This document shows, in pieces, positions 45,180 to 49,399 of a stretch of 49,399 bases of DNA; the first letter of the stretch is position 1; each line of letters opens with the position of its first letter. The stretch covers positions 1 to 49,399 of the forward strand of contig JBBHKE010001541.1 in assembly GCA_037447655.1 (NCBI GenBank). Direction: 5' to 3'. The position numbers were made by a program, and so were the translations under genes. The notes beneath the pieces are model-generated. The model had not been told where the DNA came from, made no database searches, and was given only the letters and a program-made list of their open reading frames with translations. The DNA is from Zygnema cylindricum (lineage: Eukaryota; Streptophyta; Zygnematophyceae; Zygnematales; Zygnemataceae).

Positions 45180-46422
45180 TGTTAAAAAGGTTTGCATATT
45201 TTCAAGTAAAGTGAAAGGGAGACAAGTGTGTGAAAATGTTATAACAAAACCGGGAGGAAACAAAAAAGTCGAAGAGAAATTGAGAATGTAGAAATAACCG
45301 TGTAATGTGGTAAAAAATGGAAATAAGCTATATGTGAAATAACGGCAGTTCAGGATTTTGAGGATTCTCTCTTTTCTTTAGTTTTTTCCAGGTGTCTGTA
45401 ATGGAAATAAGAGTTACTTTAATAAACTTTTTTTTAGTGAAAATAACAAAAACAAGTCTGACTTAATGTTACTATCTCAACTAGTGTAATCCAGACTTCT
45501 AAATTTTACGGTTAAATGGATGTGAACAAATCTGTGGAAATTTACAAATACGTTTACAAAATTGGTTTTTTTTTGTTGGGAAAAGTATATCATGTATCTT
45601 GTGGTCTTTATCAACTATGAAGTGTGAAAGTCTTAAAGTTTCTTTTTTTGCCACTCAATCCAACTTTTCTCTGTGCACACCTGACCAACGTCAAAGCGTC
45701 GCATTACAACAGTATTCAAGGTTGACATATTGCCATATCGGTTTTTATCTATACTGTGACCTGAAAAAAATGACATTTTATGGAGTTTTGATGCTGAACG
45801 TGGAGAACACGATAATTGCTTTTGGCTAAGAATGGTGCTGTGGAAGGTTGTTTGTTTTATAGACAAAATGCATTGCAATATGAAATAACTGGAGTTCTCT
45901 AGTTTTGCTCTTGCTCAACTTCTACCATAGTTACCGTATCTGTAGAAGGATATTTGAATCTGAAGAATATTTGACGAAGTCAATATCCGTGCTACTATAT
46001 TTAAGAGCATAATCATGTGAGTTTGGATAAGTATATACGTGAAAAACAAATAAATGAGAAAAATAAATCACAAAAACATATTGAACTTCTTCCCATTGCA
46101 TGACGGAAGTTCAATTTTTTGTCACACTGTCCATGCTATAAAAATCACAAAACCATTTCCTTTTCAAATATCGTTGTGGTTAGATAAAATACAAAACATA
46201 TAAAAAGGTGAGATAACAAAAAAGAACAACAGAGACAAACAGCTTTTTGACTAATCTTTTGACCAAAAGGAGAATTAAACACCATTATGTTTTTACAGGC
46301 GCTTGCAAAACAAATCCTATCATTAGAATAACTGATCTTGTCTCGCACTTTTTCAAAATTCTAACAGGAACATTTAAAAAAAAAAAAATCAACCATTTCA
46401 ACCATTTTTAATAGGTTAAAAT
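45180..46422. other. Between convergent genes, nothing recognised
   Basis: AT-rich sequence after the RING-H2 gene. Short frames at 45599-45878 on both strands overlap each other and look random. Confidence 0.45.
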
Positions 46423-46998
46423 AGGAAGGATAAAATACAGAAATGACAAAAAATTAGAAAAAAACCATTATATAAAAAAACAAGACACACAAAGGACAAA
46501 ATCAAGAAGGGACAAGAATACAAGAGAAAAAATACAAAAATGACAAAATACATAAAGGACAAATTACATAAAAGGACAAAACGCATAAAGAACAAACACA
46601 AAAATGACAAAACACAGAAAGGACAAAATATAGAAAGGACAGCATGGAAGTGACAAAACATAATAGGACAAAATAAAAAAAGGGACAGATACAAAAGATA
46701 AAATACAGAAAGGATAAGATATAGAATAGGCAATACAGAAAAGGATAAAATACACAAAGGACAACATACAAAAAGGATAAAATACACAAAGTTAGAGATA
46801 TGGCAAAATGCACAAAGGACAATATAGAAAGGACAAAATATGGAAAAGACAAATACACAAATGACAAAGTGCAAAAAAAGGACAATACACATAAAAGGAC
46901 AAAATCTTGAAGAAGGACAAAATACAAAAATGGCAAAATACATGAAGGACAAAATGCAAAAGGGACAAAACACAGAAAGGGGCAAAATTCATGAAGGA
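46423..46998 (+). repeat. AAGGACAAAATACA-type degenerate tandem array
   Basis: About 575 bp consist of variants of AAGGACAAAATACA and AAATGACAAA, with a basic step of about 11-15 bp. The + strand has almost no T outside ATA, and the complement reads FCPFCILS-like peptides in all minus frames. Confidence 0.85.
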
Positions 46999-47106
46999 CA
47001 AACTGTAAGGATCTCGTCCTTGTGATTATGGTTAATCCTGTACCTGTTACTGCGTTTGGTGGGCAAATCCAATCTTGATCACCAACCAGATTGATGCGTT
47101 GCTGAA

Positions 47107-47347
47107 ATGAAGTTGTCCGACACAGCCCTGAGAAAAAGACAGAAAAGACAAAACAGAGAAAAGACAAAAAAAGTTTAAAAAGATAAAAAATAGTGTTGAT
47201 TGGGTCCAGAATTTATGGGTATTGCGCTAATGTTGTCGTCCGAAACAACCCTCAGAAAAAGACAAAAAGTGAAAGAGAGAAAATAGTGTTTAATTGACAA
47301 AAATATTTCTATAAAGAGCAAAAATAATGTTGATTGGGTCCAGATTT
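47107..47347 (+). repeat. Two direct copies of a ~110-bp unit
   Basis: 47107-47214 and 47230-47347 share a start GTTGTC-CGA-ACA-CCCT-AGAAAAAGAC and an end GTTGATTGGGTCCAGA. They follow directly on the GACAAAA array and contain AAGACAAAA motifs, so both may be parts of one decayed repeat. Confidence 0.65.
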
Positions 47348-47767
47348 TGCAGACTAGGTTATCCTCTCTAATTATTGGTTATAATTTGTGAAAAACAACA
47401 TACGTTGTGAATAATTTACCGCCAGTTTGTAAATTAATAACATGTGTATACACAAAAAATGGTCAACGGCGATAAGGACAGTGTATCTTGCAACAGCAAA
47501 ACCCTAAAGAAGCGAGAAAAACATATTTTGCTGCAAGCAGATAGACAGTCATTAGCAGAGGCAACTCGTGGAACTATCGGCTAACCTACTTTACGCCTTG
47601 TATCAATCTTCCACAGCAAAAACCACGGATTTCTAGAACAGGTTACAATAATGTAGTCCTCCTATTGGGAAAAAGTCTACACTTCTGATAGTGACAGAGC
47701 CATCGCGAAGTTCCATCTTGAAGTGACCAGTATTTGATATATTTGAACCTCGCCCGAAAAAAAATTG
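47348..47767. other. 3' flank of the minus-strand gene
   Basis: Non-coding sequence after the stop of the 47768-49399 gene, so it should hold its 3' untranslated end. No gene or RNA is recognised. Confidence 0.4.
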
Positions 47768-49399
47768 TCAATTATGAACTAACTTAAAAATATGCCAGCA
47801 TCGTTGTTTGATTGACTGAGAATAAGATAACGAGTTCCAGGCCACCGTTGAGATTACGAGAGCAGACTGCACAAATGTGCCCATGGAAATCTGAATTAAA
47901 CAGACAGAACAAGTAAGGATTATTAGAGCAAAAAGTGTGAAAGGATAAAGAAACAGCTATACTGGTTGAAACATGTTTCAAATTTTGAATGAGTGTCCTA
48001 GGTCTGGTTTGTCCATGTTTACTCTCACCAGTCAATATTCCCCAGCACTGATGATAAACGCTTCCTTACACAGCTAGCACTAAACAAAGCAAAATATCCA
48101 CTACTGAACTGATAAACGATACAAACAGAGGCCCTCAAGTGTCCCTTGGCCCTTGTCTTTGTGCCTCCAGAAAAACAAATGGATCATCGATCCACTGCCA
48201 CCATACTGACACAGCACATCTACTTCCACTGAATGGTCCATTTCTACCATTAGCACAACATGGTGCACACAAAAAATTATGACATCAAACCACCATGACA
48301 GCTTACTCTGTTGAAAAAAAAAAAAAATCAACCACGATTAAATATATTTTCACAAAAAGCTACATCATCACAAGCTAGTAGAGCAAAGAAATTTAGTGTA
48401 GATAAAACTAACGTGGACAATTATTCACCACTGTTAGTGCAATACATATTTTTATGGTCAAAAGCACAAAAAGACCGGCATATTTGAAATAGGGGTATCA
48501 AAACCAACAGCGACTCATGGTCTAGAATTTGATTTACTTGTGATTGGTTTAACCCTAAAGTATGCGGCTTCATTCTGTTAACTTCATTCGGTGAGTTATC
48601 ATCAAGGACAACATAGGAACCAGATGCTTGGAGTTTTTTTAATTTTCCCAGCCTCAACTTCCTCAGAACTCATTCCTGTGAGCATCTGCCAAAAAAGAAC
48701 CGCCTCCTCAACATTATTTTAATGAAATGTAAAAACAAATACGTCCAGCAGATGCATAAGTCACTCTATTCCTCCCAAAAATTGTCCCAGAATTGTCCCC
48801 AATTGTCCCAAATTATGCCAACTATCCCAAATTATCCCAAATTGTACAGCTGTTCATATAAATTTACCTCGACATCGGTCTCTTCTCTCCCCGATGATTG
48901 TCCAGCTTCTGAGGGCAATTGTCTTCCAATGGGAACACTTCTACAACAAACAAGTGGAGGTGGATTATTCTGAACCCACTCCTTCACCATTTTGAAGACC
49001 TGCAAAAAAAAAAAAAAAAAAATCGGTTACTGATCAAGATGCTGGTCAAGATACACCTTCAAGCGAAAACCCTCAACCCTCAACACAAACTTCTCTCCCA
49101 TTCACTGTTACTGGATGGATCACAGAAACTCAAACCTTCCATGCGAGTGGGATTCCGAAATTGATACATGTAACTGTTTCTGGCATGGTTAGTTCGTGGA
49201 TAGATATCAAACAAAAAAACTACTAGAAACTATATCAGAATAACATCCAAACCCGGATCTGTGCTAGGCGTACGAATGCAGAAATCACAGTAACGACTCC
49301 TCGGCCTCATACCTGTCCTCTTCATACTCAACAGCAGTCGAGCGAAATCGTTTCTGAAATTTTCTGTAGTTCCAATCTTAGGGCTGACGTCATGCCATC
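47768..49399 (-). CDS. Unrecognised multi-exon gene, 3' part (six exons, runs off window)
   Basis: I do not recognise the family. Six minus-strand exons with GT/AG borders join in phase: 49313-49399 (FRNDFARLLLSMKRT), 49136-49179 (TVTCINFGIPLAWK), 48868-48999 (VFKMVKEWVQNNPPPLVCC), 48538-48685 (MLTGMSSEEVEAGK ... SGSYVVLDDNSPNEV), 48248-48307 (SKLSWWFDVIIFCVHHVVLM) and 47768-47890 (ISMGTFVQSALVISTVAWNS, ending FKLVHN and TGA). The first three exons are open without change and fit phases 1, 0, 0. The fourth joins its two protein-like halves only if the A7 run (48634-48640) is one base shorter; as written it stops at 48602-48604. The fifth and sixth are less certain. About 196 residues lie in the window, rich in hydrophobic helices at the end. 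The N-terminus is outside the window. Confidence 0.5.

Noticed and set aside
46416-47167. Long minus-strand open frames rich in Phe, Leu, Cys and Ile, looking like a membrane protein
   Set aside because: They are the translation of the AAGGACAAAATACA tandem array; similar frames are open in parallel and the peptide simply repeats FCPFCILSF-type units.
1-49399. CRISPR array, rRNA or bacterial operon
   Set aside because: No spaced identical repeats, rRNA motifs or operon structure. Introns and copia elements show nuclear eukaryotic DNA.

Overview
The window is nuclear DNA of a plant-lineage (streptophyte) eukaryote. The evidence is the N-terminus of translation factor eIF3g, a spliced membrane-anchored RING-H2 ubiquitin-ligase gene of plant ATL-like type, introns with GT/AG ends, and dense Ty1/copia retrotransposons whose primer-binding site matches the plant-type initiator tRNA. 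I cannot say whether it is a bryophyte, lycophyte, fern or streptophyte alga.

Layout. 1-105: start of an eIF3g gene on the minus strand. 4641-5089: an uncharacterised minus-strand coding region split over two frames. 6.2-40.4 kb: a transposon-packed block without host genes. 41.86-45.05 kb: a plus-strand RING-H2 gene with one 2.47-kb intron. 47.77-49.40 kb: the 3' part of a minus-strand gene that I do not recognise, reconstructed as six phase-compatible exons. The last two genes converge.

The transposon block can be resolved almost to the base from target-site duplications (TSDs). There are three copia elements with both LTRs: A (10959-18600, minus, TSD GTACC), B (23878-36636, minus, TSD GCTTT) and C (29368-35743, plus, TSD AGCTT). 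C sits inside the 5' LTR of B. There are three solo LTRs of the same lineage (9219-10253 TSD GGACA; 21352-22399 TSD TTGTT; 38582-39745 TSD TACGA) and an LTR fragment that replaces part of B's pol. Around them lie five Harbinger-like elements with GGG...CCC ends and TAA/TTA duplications (one nested in another, two abutting), three hAT-like elements with 8-bp TSDs, and a TA-flanked mariner/pogo-like element. All three gag-pol genes are broken.

The most interesting system is the shared design of these copia LTRs. (1) The primer-binding site matches the anticodon arm of initiator tRNA, i.e. half-tRNA priming as in Drosophila copia, and the gag start codon is exactly the triplet that would pair with the primer's CAU anticodon. 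(2) Just after the predicted transcription start lies a series of small hairpins with AGGG-type loops whose stems differ between families by compensating changes. (3) Every LTR family carries a tRNA-like, pol III box-bearing segment in antisense orientation about 150-300 bp from its start. (4) U3 carries a GTAC-rich inverted repeat. Together these suggest one lineage with unusual priming, leader-RNA and possible antisense-transcription features.
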